A DNA stretch of 7,016 nucleotides from Clostridiales bacterium (GCA_019420045.1 JAHZHY010000217.1:1-7016); one strand, 5' to 3'; positions 1 to 5,947 are shown, numbered from the stretch's first letter. Translations and numbers: made by a program. The notes: generated by a model not told the origin, from the sequence alone.

Positions 1-8
1 ATGCCCAA

Positions 9-656
9 GTGGGAAAAAAACAAATGGTGGCTGCACTTTGCACAATGGGGATGCTGGCCCTGCCTGTTCAGGCGGCGGAAAACAGTCCGGCGCCGGGACA
101 GGAGCTGTACGGCATTTTGCATAGCCTGTGCCAGCTGGTGCGGCAGGAGGTGCTGGAGGAAGAGCCGGAGGTGTGCGAGGCGCCTTTGCCGGAGAGCCCC
201 GCGGGGCTGAGCCAGACCGAACCGGCCCAGGAGACCCTGGCGGCGGAGGCGCCCAAGCCCACACCCAAGATCAGCCTGACGCCCCAGGAGGTTTCCATGA
301 TGGAATATGTGGTGGAGAGGGAAGTCCACGGGGCCAGTTATGCCCACAAGATCGCCGTGGCCAATGTGATCGTCAACCGGGTGCTGGACAGCCGGTTTCC
401 CGGAACTGTAAGCGAGGTGCTCCACGCCCCCAAACAGTTTCCCATTTCCATCGGGAATTATTACAACCCCAAGTGGCACCCCAGCGATGAGACCATCAAT
501 GCGGTGTATGCCGCCGTCTATGAGCCGGATACCACCGGCGGGGCCCTGTATTTTTACGCGCCCCGGTACACGGCAGCCAAAACCGCTTCCTGGTTTGAAA
601 ACAGCCTGACCTTCTGCTTTGAAATGGAAGGCCACCGCTTCTTTTCGGCAGCGTGA
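9..656 (+). CDS. SleB-type cell-wall hydrolase (Hydrolase_2 family), exported
   Basis: Predicted secreted peptidoglycan hydrolase of the SleB/CwlJ (Hydrolase_2) family, whose best-known members are lytic transglycosylases acting on spore cortex. The GTG start at 9 gives a basic n-region (MGKK), a hydrophobic stretch at residues 6-20 and a likely signal-peptidase site near VQA-AE (20-24). Residues 25-88 are a Pro/Glu/Ala-rich linker. The catalytic-type domain spans about 90-213: VVEREVHG (101-108) matches the family's conserved Glu region and KIAVANVIVNRV (114-125) the helix after it, followed by F130-P131, W156 and a C-terminal GHRFF. With no spore-coat partner gene nearby, a vegetative wall role is equally possible. 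The reading frame is open to the left edge, so the true start could lie upstream; ATG at 24 is another option. The last codons and TGA stop lie inside a repeat palindrome (648-662). The family call is firm; the start is not. Confidence 0.85.
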   Translation: MGKKQMVAALCTMGMLALPVQAAENSPAPGQELYGILHSLCQLVRQEVLEEEPEVCEAPLPESPAGLSQTEPAQETLAAEAPKPTPKISLTPQEVSMMEYVVEREVHGASYAHKIAVANVIVNRVLDSRFPGTVSEVLHAPKQFPISIGNYYNPKWHPSDETINAVYAAVYEPDTTGGALYFYAPRYTAAKTASWFENSLTFCFEMEGHRFFSAA

Positions 657-852
657 CGCTGCACCCATACTCTCCCCGGCTCGATGCGCTGTTGTTCCTG
701 GGTGCTCCGGCTGCGGCTGGCCCCAGCCGGAAGGTACCTTTGTGCAGTCCTGGCTGAAAGCGTGAAAAAGTCTCCCTTCCGGGAGGCTTTTTCTTTTCTC
801 TTCGTTCTGTTGCCGGGCGCGGCAGCGCAATTTGCCAGCGGAGGCACTCCGT
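648..852 (-). repeat. Mosaic intergenic repeat unit U1 (inverted copy)
   Basis: Reads as a repeat unit on the minus strand. The left bound is GCAGCGTGACGCTGC (648-662) with the tag AGTATGGGT on its inner side when read in reverse. The right bound is GCGGAGGCACTCCGT (838-852). Its reverse complement aligns with U2 through GGCAACAGAACGAAG, the A-rich arm, the GCCTCCC hairpin and the loop GCCAGGACTGCA (plus-strand complement at 743-756). A variable hairpin follows (GGCTGG 715-720 with CCAGCC 723-728), then a segment near GCCGGGGAGAGTATGGGT, which is also found in U4. It fills most of the gap after the hydrolase gene and supplies that gene's stop codon. No reading frame in it looks coding. Confidence 0.8.
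764..793. terminator. Intrinsic terminator inside U1
   Basis: A 13-bp stem (764-776 with 781-793, loop TTCC) has one G-T wobble, an A-run at its left base and a T-run at its right base, so it can work on both strands. It follows the hydrolase gene by about 110 nt and is the same module found as terminators in U2 and U3. Confidence 0.8.
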
Positions 853-854
853 GC

Positions 855-894
855 TTGACGGGAGAGGGAGGATGTGGTAAATTAAAACTATAAT
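855..894 (+). promoter_or_regulatory. Candidate sigma-A promoter for the 940-1383 gene
   Basis: TTGACG (855-860) is followed after 17 nt by TAAATT (878-883). A perfect TATAAT (889-894) lies a little downstream but has no good -35 at normal spacing, so either could be the -10. The -35 box starts three bases after the right bound of repeat U1, so the repeat ends exactly where the promoter begins. Confidence 0.45.
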
Positions 895-939
895 AAGTTA
901 GTGCAAAAAAATCATCATGAGAAAGCGGGGGTGGCTTGA

Positions 940-1383
940 ATGAAAAACCGGAATGGACAGGAAATCCGCATGGTTCCTTCTGTGGCGGTGTATGGGGTCT
1001 TGGTGCTGCTGGATATCTATCTGCTCCTTCGCTACTATGACTGGCAGGCCGGGGTCTTTACCCTGGAAATGCTCACGGAGCTTTCCCTGGTGACGGTCTT
1101 TGGCAGCGGACTGGTGCAGAGCTTGAAAAAATGGATGGAGCGGAACCCCCACCCCCAGCGGGAGGAAAAAAGGAAGCATCTGAAGCACTGGATGTACATT
1201 TTGCTTTTGCTGGTATCGGTGTTTATGCTGGGGTTTGCGCTGTATCTGCTCCCTCAGTATCTCCAGGAGGGCTACAGCCTGTATTCCATGGATATGCTGC
1301 TTTTGCTGGTGTGCTTCCTTTTGTGGGGCATTTATCTGGTTATCAGTATCCGGGCCTTGGCGAAAAGAAAATTCAATGACTAG
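940..1383 (+). CDS. Hypothetical small membrane protein, 147 aa
   Basis: No family recognised. The start is ATG at 940, preceded by the purine-rich site GCGGGGGTGG about 6 nt upstream. Hydrophobic segments at about 13-31, 84-104 and 117-138 are clear membrane spans; 44-63 is a weaker, possibly amphipathic one. A basic, Pro-containing stretch (KKWMERNPHPQREEKRKH, 63-80) between the second and third is probably cytoplasmic by the positive-inside rule, and the C-terminus is also basic (RALAKRKFND). There are no conserved polar residues in the spans to suggest transport. It stands alone with its own promoter candidate upstream and repeat U2 starting directly after its TAG. The reading frame, RBS and topology make it a convincing gene, but its role is unknown. 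Confidence 0.75.
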   Translation: MKNRNGQEIRMVPSVAVYGVLVLLDIYLLLRYYDWQAGVFTLEMLTELSLVTVFGSGLVQSLKKWMERNPHPQREEKRKHLKHWMYILLLLVSVFMLGFALYLLPQYLQEGYSLYSMDMLLLLVCFLLWGIYLVISIRALAKRKFND

Positions 1384-1592
1384 GCCCAGTGCCTGGGCAG
1401 GCACATTGTGCTCCTGCACCCGGCAACAGAACGAAGAAAAAAGAAAAAGCCTCCCGGCGGGGAGGCTTTTTCCATGCTTTCGGCCAGGATTGCAAAGCGG
1501 CCCCTCCCAGGTGATGGTTTATCACACCCGGAGCACCGGGGTACAGCTGCGCATAAAGCCTTCAGCGAGTTTTGGGTGCCCAGACACTGGGC
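1384..1592 (+). repeat. Mosaic intergenic repeat unit U2 (direct copy)
   Basis: The unit starts on the first base after the upstream stop codon. Bounds are GCCCAGTGCCTGGGC (1384-1398) and GCCCAGACACTGGGC (1578-1592), the right one tagged by TTTTGGGT. The interior contains, in order: a terminator hairpin (1443-1472); the stem GCTTT/AAAGC (1476-1480, 1494-1498) enclosing GGCCAGGATTGC; a hairpin near GTGAT-GGTTT-ATCAC; and GCGCATAAAGCC leading to the right bound. From about 1424 onward it aligns nearly end to end with U3 (3044-3210), with differences concentrated in hairpin arms. Nothing in it looks coding. Confidence 0.85.
1443..1472. terminator. Intrinsic terminator inside U2
   Basis: A perfect 13-bp stem (1443-1455 with 1460-1472) has loop GGCG, an A-run at its left base and a T-run at its right. 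It serves the small membrane-protein gene 60 nt upstream and could act on both strands. Confidence 0.85.
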
Positions 1593-1631
1593 CATAAGGG
1601 AAAAGTTATGCTTTTGATATGAATATACTAT

Positions 1632-1660
1632 TTTACTTATGAGCGAGGGGGGCGTATAGT
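1632..1660 (+). promoter_or_regulatory. Candidate sigma-A promoter for the chromate-transporter pair
   Basis: TTTACT (1632-1637), a 17-nt spacer and TATAGT (1655-1660) lie 33 nt before the first transporter gene. The AT-rich block 1612-1640 also holds TTGATA (1614-1619) and TATACT (1624-1629), which do not pair at good spacing. No riboswitch-like structure is apparent between 1593 and 1692. Confidence 0.5.
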
Positions 1661-1692
1661 AGACAGGGAAACAAAGAAAGAGGTGTGATTTT

Positions 1693-2274
1693 TTGAAAAA
1701 AGACCTGAAATTTTTCTGGACGCTCTTTATCTCCACCTTCACCCTCAGCGCCTTCACCTTCGGCGGCGGCTATGTGATCGTGCCGCTGATGCGCAAGAAG
1801 TTCGTTGAGACCCTGGGGTGGATCGATGAAGAGGAAATGCTGGACCTGATCGCCATCGCTCAGTCGGCCCCCGGTCCTATCGCCGTCAATTCCTCCATCA
1901 TCATCGGCTACCGTCTGGCCGGCATCCCCGGGGCGCTGGTGACCACCTTCGGCACCGTTTTGCCCCCCATGGTCATCCTGTCGGTGATCTCCCAGTTCTA
2001 TACCGCCTTCCGGGATAATGTGGTGGTGTCCCTGGTGCTCAAGGGTATGGGCATCGGCGTGGCCGCCGTCATCGTGGATGTGGTCTACACCATGGCCAAG
2101 GGCGTTGTCAAAACCAAGGATGCCCTTTGGATTATCGTCATGTGCGTGGCGTTGGTTGTGGCCCTGTTCACCAGCCTGAATGTGGTGTTCGTCATCCTGG
2201 CCTGCGGCGTTGTGGGCGCCATCAATGTGATCGTCCAGGATAAAAAGACGGGGAAGGGAGGCAAGGCCGCATGA
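1693..2274 (+). CDS. Chromate transporter family protein, first (N-type) half
   Basis: Single-domain (about 190 aa) member of the CHR/ChrA membrane transporter family. Short members of this family usually work as adjacent gene pairs whose two halves are thought to assemble into the equivalent of one full-length ChrA. Known members export chromate; the substrate here is not shown by sequence. Diagnostic motifs are FGGGY (23-27) in the first hydrophobic region and QSAPGPIAVN (57-66). Further spans lie at about 69-101, 113-134, 144-160 and 163-181, with a basic tail. The start is a rare TTG at 1693, chosen because AGAGGTG (1679-1685) sits 7 nt upstream and no in-frame ATG or GTG precedes the conserved N-terminus. 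Its TGA overlaps the ATG of the next gene, so translation is probably coupled. Confidence 0.88.
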   Translation: MKKDLKFFWTLFISTFTLSAFTFGGGYVIVPLMRKKFVETLGWIDEEEMLDLIAIAQSAPGPIAVNSSIIIGYRLAGIPGALVTTFGTVLPPMVILSVISQFYTAFRDNVVVSLVLKGMGIGVAAVIVDVVYTMAKGVVKTKDALWIIVMCVALVVALFTSLNVVFVILACGVVGAINVIVQDKKTGKGGKAA

Positions 2275-2828
2275 TTCTGCTTCAGCTTCTCTGGGCCTTT
2301 GTCCAGGTGGGGGCCTTCAGCTTCGGCGGCGGTTATGCCGCGCTGCCCCTCATCGAAGAACAGGTGGTCAAGGCCAATCATTGGTTGACCGCTCAGGAAT
2401 TTACCGATATCATCACCATTTCCCAGATGACCCCCGGCCCTATTGCCATCAACTCGGCCTCCTTTGTGGGCATCCGGATGGGCGGTATCCTGGGCACGGT
2501 GGTGGCCACCTTCGGCTGCATCCTGCCCTCCCTGGTCATCGTGCTGCTGCTGTCCTACTTCTTCTTCAAATACCGGAACCTGCGGATGGTGCAGGGTATT
2601 GTCAAGGGCCTGCGCCCCGGCGTTGTGGCCCTGATCGCCGCTTCCGGCTATGGCCTGATGGCCAACGCCCTGTGGGGCGACGGCGCTTTCAGCTTTGCCG
2701 CCCTGGATTGGTTCGCCGTTGCGCTTTTCGCCGCCGCTTTGGTGGTGCTGCGGAAATGGAAGCCTAACCCCATCTATGTGATGGTGGCCTGCGGCGTTGT
2801 GGGCGCATTGTTCTATGGTCTAGTATGA
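2271..2828 (+). CDS. Chromate transporter family protein, second (C-type) half
   Basis: Second half of the split CHR-family transporter, 185 aa, starting inside the ATGA overlap (2271-2274) with the preceding gene. It repeats the same motifs: SFGGGY (17-22) and SQMTPGPIAIN (51-61), followed by hydrophobic spans near 72-98, 114-130, 145-160 and 168-184. The two proteins are paralogous along their length, as expected for a two-gene CHR pair such as ywrA/ywrB of Bacillus subtilis. The partners probably form a heteromeric inner-membrane transporter. Codon use is strongly biased (GGC, GCC, CTG), like that of the first half. A strong terminator follows 8 nt after the stop, closing a two-gene operon. 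Anion specificity is inferred only from the family name. Confidence 0.88.
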   Translation: MILLQLLWAFVQVGAFSFGGGYAALPLIEEQVVKANHWLTAQEFTDIITISQMTPGPIAINSASFVGIRMGGILGTVVATFGCILPSLVIVLLLSYFFFKYRNLRMVQGIVKGLRPGVVALIAASGYGLMANALWGDGAFSFAALDWFAVALFAAALVVLRKWKPNPIYVMVACGVVGALFYGLV

Positions 2829-2836
2829 TAAAATGA

Positions 2837-2870
2837 CAAGAAAAGCTCCCCTAAAGGGGAGCTTTTCTTG
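2837..2870. terminator. Strong bidirectional terminator after the chromate pair
   Basis: A perfect 15-bp stem (2837-2851 with 2856-2870) encloses loop TAAA. It has an A-rich left base and a T-rich right base. It differs in sequence from the repeat-borne terminators. Its last G (2870) is also the first base of repeat palindrome GTCCCGTGTCGGGAC, so repeat DNA abuts the terminator exactly. Confidence 0.9.
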
Positions 2871-3210
2871 TCCCGTGTCGGGACGGCCATACTGCGCTGC
2901 CGCGCTGGGTCATGTAATCAAGCTGAGTGGATTTGTCTGGCCTTACAATCCCCCCTGCATGGCCCTGCCATGCTGTCCCCCCTTTGCACAAGGGGGGCTG
3001 CGGCGAGCCGCCGCTCCCATACATTTCTTTGCCTTGTGGCAGACAACCGAACAAAGAAAAAAGAAAAGCCTCCCGGAAGGGAGGCTTTTCCATGCTTTCG
3101 GCCAGGAGTGCAAAGCAGCTCCTGCCGGGTGATGGTTTATCACACCCGGAGCAGAAAGGCAAACAAACGCATAAGGCCTTCAGCGAGTTTTGGGTGCAGC
3201 GTCACGCTGC
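2870..3210 (+). repeat. Composite mosaic repeat U3 (end fragment plus full unit)
   Basis: This fills the gap between the chromate pair and the convergent dehydrogenase. An end fragment, GTCCCGTGTCGGGAC (2870-2884) followed by GGCCATACTGCGCTGCCGCG, resembles the start of U4. Two GC hairpins follow: GCATGGC-CCT-GCCATGC (2957-2973) and CCCCCCTT (2977-2984) with AAGGGGGG (2990-2997). The full unit runs from GCGGCGAGCCGCCGC (3000-3014, tag TCCCATAC on its inner side) to GCAGCGTCACGCTGC (3196-3210, tag TTTTGGGT). It holds the terminator (3063-3090), the stem GCTTT/AAAGC (3094-3098, 3112-3116) around GGCCAGGAGTGC, and the GTGAT-GGTTT-ATCAC hairpin. It ends one base before the dehydrogenase stop codon. 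Confidence 0.85.
3063..3090. terminator. Intrinsic terminator inside U3
   Basis: A perfect 12-bp stem (3063-3074 with 3079-3090) has loop GGAA. A-rich sequence lies at its left base and a T-run at its right. For the convergent dehydrogenase on the minus strand it lies about 120 nt past the stop codon and has a usable T-run there too. Confidence 0.8.
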
Positions 3211-3918
3211 CTAGGTGAAGATCAGTTTTTTGGTGATGCCGCCGTCGATATACAGATTGACACCGTTGATGAAATCGCTTTCCCGGCTGGTGAGGAAGAG
3301 ACAGGCGTGCACCACATCCTGGGGCGTGCCCACCCGGCCAGAGGGGTGCTGGGTGTGGTCGGTTTCCTTCAGCTTGTCGTAGTTCTCCACCTGAATCCAG
3401 CCAGGGCTGACCACATTCACCGTAATGCCGGTGTTGCTCAAAGAAACGCACAGGGTATTGGTGAAGGACACCACGCCGCCCTTGGATGCGCCGTAGGCCT
3501 CCCAGCCTGTCTGGTTCTGGCGGTGGCGGGTGGAGGCAAAATTGACGATGCGCCCATAGCCCGCGCCCTTGTTGCACTGGATGAACTCCTGGCAGCACAG
3601 GAAAGTGCCCCGGAGATTGGTGGAAATCACCTTGTCAAATTCCTCTACCGTCATTTCCAGCACCGGTTTGTGGAACTTGCTGATGGCGCCGTCGTTGATG
3701 AGGATATGGATGGGGCCATAGTCCTGATAAATGGTCTGGAAACATTGGTGGATGGCCTTTTCGTCGCACAGATCCACCTGGAAGAAATGGATGTGCTCGC
3801 CCTCGTAATCCGGCTGCATCACATCCAGAGTGAACACCTCATAGCCTTTTTCCGCGTAGCCCAGGGCCAGATGCTTGCCGATGCCCGAGGCCCCGCCGGT
3901 AATGACCACTCTGTCCAT
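3211..3918 (-). CDS. Short-chain dehydrogenase/reductase (SDR), NAD-type
   Basis: Classical SDR oxidoreductase of 235 aa, close to the usual 250. The start at 3918 is chosen over an ATG 48 nt upstream because AAGGAGGG sits 10 nt before it and the Rossmann strand begins at once (MDRVVITGG). Motifs, numbered from this Met: TGGASGIG (7-14, dinucleotide binding); Asp32 at the end of the second strand, favouring NAD(H) over NADP(H); Asn101; Ser129; YxxxK as Y142/K146; SPGW (171-174). The usual NAG segment reads NDGA (75-78), an unusual change. The C-terminal FINGVNLYIDGGI is typical. The substrate cannot be predicted; glucose/ribitol-type and 3-oxoacyl-type members look alike at this level. The gene is a lone minus-strand unit, divergent from dpaA, and its stop is flush against repeat U3. 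Confidence 0.9.
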   Translation of the reverse strand: MDRVVITGGASGIGKHLALGYAEKGYEVFTLDVMQPDYEGEHIHFFQVDLCDEKAIHQCFQTIYQDYGPIHILINDGAISKFHKPVLEMTVEEFDKVISTNLRGTFLCCQEFIQCNKGAGYGRIVNFASTRHRQNQTGWEAYGASKGGVVSFTNTLCVSLSNTGITVNVVSPGWIQVENYDKLKETDHTQHPSGRVGTPQDVVHACLFLTSRESDFINGVNLYIDGGITKKLIFT

Positions 3919-3964
3919 GTTGTGAGATCCCTCCTTGTGTGTTGTGGCTTTCGATTCTGGAACC

Positions 3965-3993
3965 ATCCTAGCACGCTTCGGTCACGGGGACAA
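3965..3993 (-). promoter_or_regulatory. Candidate promoter for the SDR gene
   Basis: On the minus strand, TTGTCC (3988-3993) is followed after 17 nt by TAGGAT (3965-3970). Both boxes match the sigma-A consensus at four of six positions. The position leaves a leader of about 40 nt that contains the Shine-Dalgarno site used to set the start. Confidence 0.4.
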
Positions 3994-4013
3994 GTAGGCA
4001 CATTTTTTTCACC

Positions 4014-4233
4014 ACGGCGAGCCGCCGCTGGCATACTGCGCTCCCGCGCTGGGCAAGCAGCGTGACGCTGCACCCGTTCCTGTCTTTGCCTGAATAGAAT
4101 ACAACCGGCCTTTTCTGTGGCGCTGGGCCAGGATTGCACTTTGGCGCCTTTCGGCTGCGGCCCGCCGCAGCCGAAGCGCCGGGGAACACAAGCGCATACA
4201 GCCGGGGAGAGTATGACAGCCCAGGCACTGGGT
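4014..4233 (+). repeat. Mosaic intergenic repeat unit U4 in the divergent gap
   Basis: Bounded by ACGGCGAGCCGCCGC (4014-4028, inner tag TGGCATACT) and GCCCAGGCACTGGGT (4219-4233, tag AGTATGACA), with a second left-type palindrome GCAGCGTGACGCTGC at 4057-4071. The interior keeps the family layout with new sequence. The conserved loop GGGCCAGGATTGCA (4125-4138) is closed by GGCGC/GCGCC (4119-4123, 4144-4148) instead of GCTTT/AAAGC. The next hairpin is an 11-bp stem (4150-4160 with 4165-4175). AGCCGGGGAGAGTATG then matches the U1 end. Unlike U1-U3 it lacks the A-rich terminator hairpin, which fits its place upstream of two genes. I see no clear promoter for dpaA in it. Confidence 0.8.
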
Positions 4234-4263
4234 GCATAGGATGGGGGGAAAGGATGTGAGGGG

Positions 4264-5022
4264 ATGGGGAAACCATTCAAATGTGCCCTGGTGGGCGGCG
4301 ACGGGCGGCAAATCCTCCTGGGCCGCCTTCTGGAACAAGAGGGCTTTCCGGTCACACGCTTTGCCCTGCCGGAAGGGGAGAAACACCTGGAAGAGGCGCT
4401 GGAGGGCGCCGGGTGCGTGCTGCTGCCCCTGCCGGTGGAGCGGGAGGGAAATCTCAACGCCCCGCTCTGCGACGAGCACAAATGGCCCATGGAGCAAATC
4501 CTGGAAGCCATACCCCGGGGCACTCTGGTGCTGGGGGGACAGGTGAGCGCCCCCTTGAAAAAGCTGGCGGAAAAACAGGGCCTGCGCCTTATGGACTACG
4601 GCGCACGGGAGGACTTCCTTTGCCGCAACGCCGCCATCACCGCCGAAGGGGCCTTGCAGCTGGCTATGGGCCACCACCAGGAAAGCCTGGGGGATACCCG
4701 GTGCCTGGTGCTGGGCTATGGCCGGTGCGGCAAGGCGCTGTGCCGGGCGCTATCCGGCATCACCCGGCCCTGGGTGTGGGCCAGGCGGCCGGAGGTGCGG
4801 GCCCAGGCCCGGGCGGAGGGATTCTTTGCCCCGGAGACACTTGCGGAAGGGCTGAAAGGGGCCGGGGTGATTTTCAACACCGTGCCCGCCCTTCTGATCG
4901 GAGAGGACCAGGCCGGGCTGCTGGGAAAAGACAGCCTGTATCTGGAACTGGCCGGAAACCCAGGGGGGGCTGGATTTTTCGCCCAGGGGTCTTTTCAAAC
5001 AGGGGGGAATGTGGTACAGTGA
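4264..5022 (+). CDS. dpaA: Dipicolinate synthase subunit A homologue, C-terminally truncated
   Basis: Resembles DpaA (SpoVFA), which with the flavoprotein DpaB makes dipicolinic acid for the spore core from a dihydrodipicolinate-pathway intermediate. Seen here: an N-terminal ALVGGDGRQ (8-16); CVLLPLPVER (51-60); NAAITAEGALQLAM (122-135), matching the family's PTxEGxxxLAI region; the nucleotide-binding strand and loop LVLGYGRCGKAL (148-159); and FNTVPALL (204-211) and ELAGNPGG (228-235). Family members run to about 290-300 aa. This one stops at 252, just after the PGG motif, and lacks the usual C-terminal segment with the LPG.xAP.TAG motif. A run of seven G (4963-4969) lies at the break; reading it as six gives PGGLDF, closer to the family, but still no normal C-terminus. 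No dpaB follows. The RBS is GGGGGGAAAGGA, ending about 10 nt before the ATG. Function is doubtful. Confidence 0.75.
   Translation: MGKPFKCALVGGDGRQILLGRLLEQEGFPVTRFALPEGEKHLEEALEGAGCVLLPLPVEREGNLNAPLCDEHKWPMEQILEAIPRGTLVLGGQVSAPLKKLAEKQGLRLMDYGAREDFLCRNAAITAEGALQLAMGHHQESLGDTRCLVLGYGRCGKALCRALSGITRPWVWARRPEVRAQARAEGFFAPETLAEGLKGAGVIFNTVPALLIGEDQAGLLGKDSLYLELAGNPGGAGFFAQGSFQTGGNVVQ
4992..5020 (+). promoter_or_regulatory. Candidate promoter for the DUF4438 gene, inside the dpaA 3' end
   Basis: TTTTCA (4992-4997), a 17-nt spacer and TACAGT (5015-5020) with an extended -10 (TG at 5012-5013). It overlaps the aberrant last codons of the dpaA-like gene. The RBS GAAGGGGA (5051-5058) follows. The overlap suggests dpaA lost its end where this upstream region begins. 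Confidence 0.45.
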
Positions 5023-5067
5023 AAGGCAGAAGATCCTTATTATGATCAAGGAAGGGGAAATTTCGTC

Positions 5068-5925
5068 ATGCTGAAAACAAACCGTGAAGATTTGCCCATG
5101 CTGCTGGTTCAGGGCCAGGTGCGCCACTCCAAGGGGGCTCAGGCCTATCGCCATACCATCGACGGCGAGCCGTTCACTCTGCCCGCTACCGGTGGCATCA
5201 CCCTCAACGCCAAGATCGGCGACCGGTGCGTGGGCTGGGCCGCTGACCATCTGGAGCCCGGCGTCACCGCCCGCAATGAAAACGACGACTATAACGCCGC
5301 CCTCCAGGGTCTGTCCTGCATCGGCAACACCGCCATTGTCATGAGCGGCGACGCCAAGGGCGCCCGTGGCTTTGTCACCGGCAAGCACGGCGGCTGCGAG
5401 CATCTGCTGTGCTACTTCGACCAGGAGACCATGGAGAAGATGACCATCGGCGATAAGATCGATGTGCGCAGCCAGGGCCAGGGCATGAAGCTCATGGATT
5501 ATCCCGACATCCTGCTGCGGAACATGAGCCCCGAGCTGCTGGAAAAGATGAACATCCAGGAGAAGGACGGCAAGCTGAAAGTGGGCGTTGCCAAGATCGT
5601 TCCCGCCTGCATCATGGGCAGCGGCCTGGGCGCTTCCACCTCCTATTATGGTGACTATGACATCACTCTCCACGACAAGAAGATCACCGAGGAATATGGC
5701 CTCCAGAACCTGCGTTTCGGCGATATCGTGGCCATCACCGATGCCGACACCCGCTTCGGCCGCAACTACATGACCGGCGCCATGACCATCGGCGTTGTGG
5801 TGCATTCCGACTGCATCCTGGCCGGTCACGGCCCTGGCGTCACCACCCTGATGACCTGCAAGACCCCGCTGATCGAAGCCTTTATTGACGAAAACGCCAA
5901 CCTGGCAGATTACTTCGTGCGCTAA
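5068..5925 (+). CDS. DUF4438 domain protein of unknown function
   Basis: Full-length (285 aa) member of the DUF4438 family as I recognise it from its conserved blocks; no reaction is established for it. Conserved-looking segments: TGGITLNAKIGD (41-52) and WAADHLEPGV (57-66); NGAL-like NAAL (76-79); CIGN with SGDAKGARGFVTGKHGG (84-87, 93-109), rich in Gly and Asp; IVPACIMGSGLGAS (177-190); RFGDIVAITDADTRFGR (216-232); and IGVVVHSDCILAGHGPGV (241-258), with His246/Asp248 and His254 as possible ligand or catalytic residues. No signal peptide or membrane span, so probably cytosolic. Codon use is strongly biased (GGC, AAG, GAC, ATC), unlike the dpaA-like gene before it, suggesting good expression. 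It has its own promoter candidate and RBS, and a terminator 25 nt downstream, so it is probably monocistronic. Confidence 0.85.
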   Translation: MLKTNREDLPMLLVQGQVRHSKGAQAYRHTIDGEPFTLPATGGITLNAKIGDRCVGWAADHLEPGVTARNENDDYNAALQGLSCIGNTAIVMSGDAKGARGFVTGKHGGCEHLLCYFDQETMEKMTIGDKIDVRSQGQGMKLMDYPDILLRNMSPELLEKMNIQEKDGKLKVGVAKIVPACIMGSGLGASTSYYGDYDITLHDKKITEEYGLQNLRFGDIVAITDADTRFGRNYMTGAMTIGVVVHSDCILAGHGPGVTTLMTCKTPLIEAFIDENANLADYFVR

Positions 5926-5947
5926 AATGTTCGCTGCGGCGAACATT
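5926..5947. repeat. Hairpin directly after the DUF4438 stop codon
   Basis: AATGTTCGC (5926-5934) pairs with GCGAACATT (5939-5947) across loop TGCG. The 9-bp perfect stem starts on the base after TAA. It has no T-run, so it is more likely an mRNA 3' stabiliser or repeat hairpin than a terminator by itself. Confidence 0.7.

Noticed and set aside
128..490. Long overlapping plus-strand frame inside the hydrolase gene
   Set aside because: Gly/Arg/Pro-rich translation typical of a shifted frame of a GC-rich gene; the SleB-like frame has clear family motifs.
1593..1692. Riboswitch upstream of the chromate-transporter pair
   Set aside because: The leader from the candidate promoter is only about 25-30 nt and shows no stable structure.
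3190..4065. 291-aa plus-strand frame opposite the SDR gene
   Set aside because: It is antisense to an SDR with all catalytic motifs, begins inside a repeat and has no RBS.
648..4233. CRISPR array or integron attC sites as the source of the repeated palindromes
   Set aside because: Repeats are not regularly spaced with unique short spacers, lie between unrelated genes on both strands, and lack attC core sites or an integrase gene.
4216..4243. Sporulation sigma-K-like promoter (AC, 17 nt, CATAGGATG) before dpaA
   Set aside because: The spacing and last bases deviate, and transcription would start within or after the ribosome binding site.
4750..5946. 398-aa minus-strand frame opposite dpaA and DUF4438
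   Set aside because: It spans two plus-strand genes with recognised families and contains the antisense of their conserved motifs; a composition effect.
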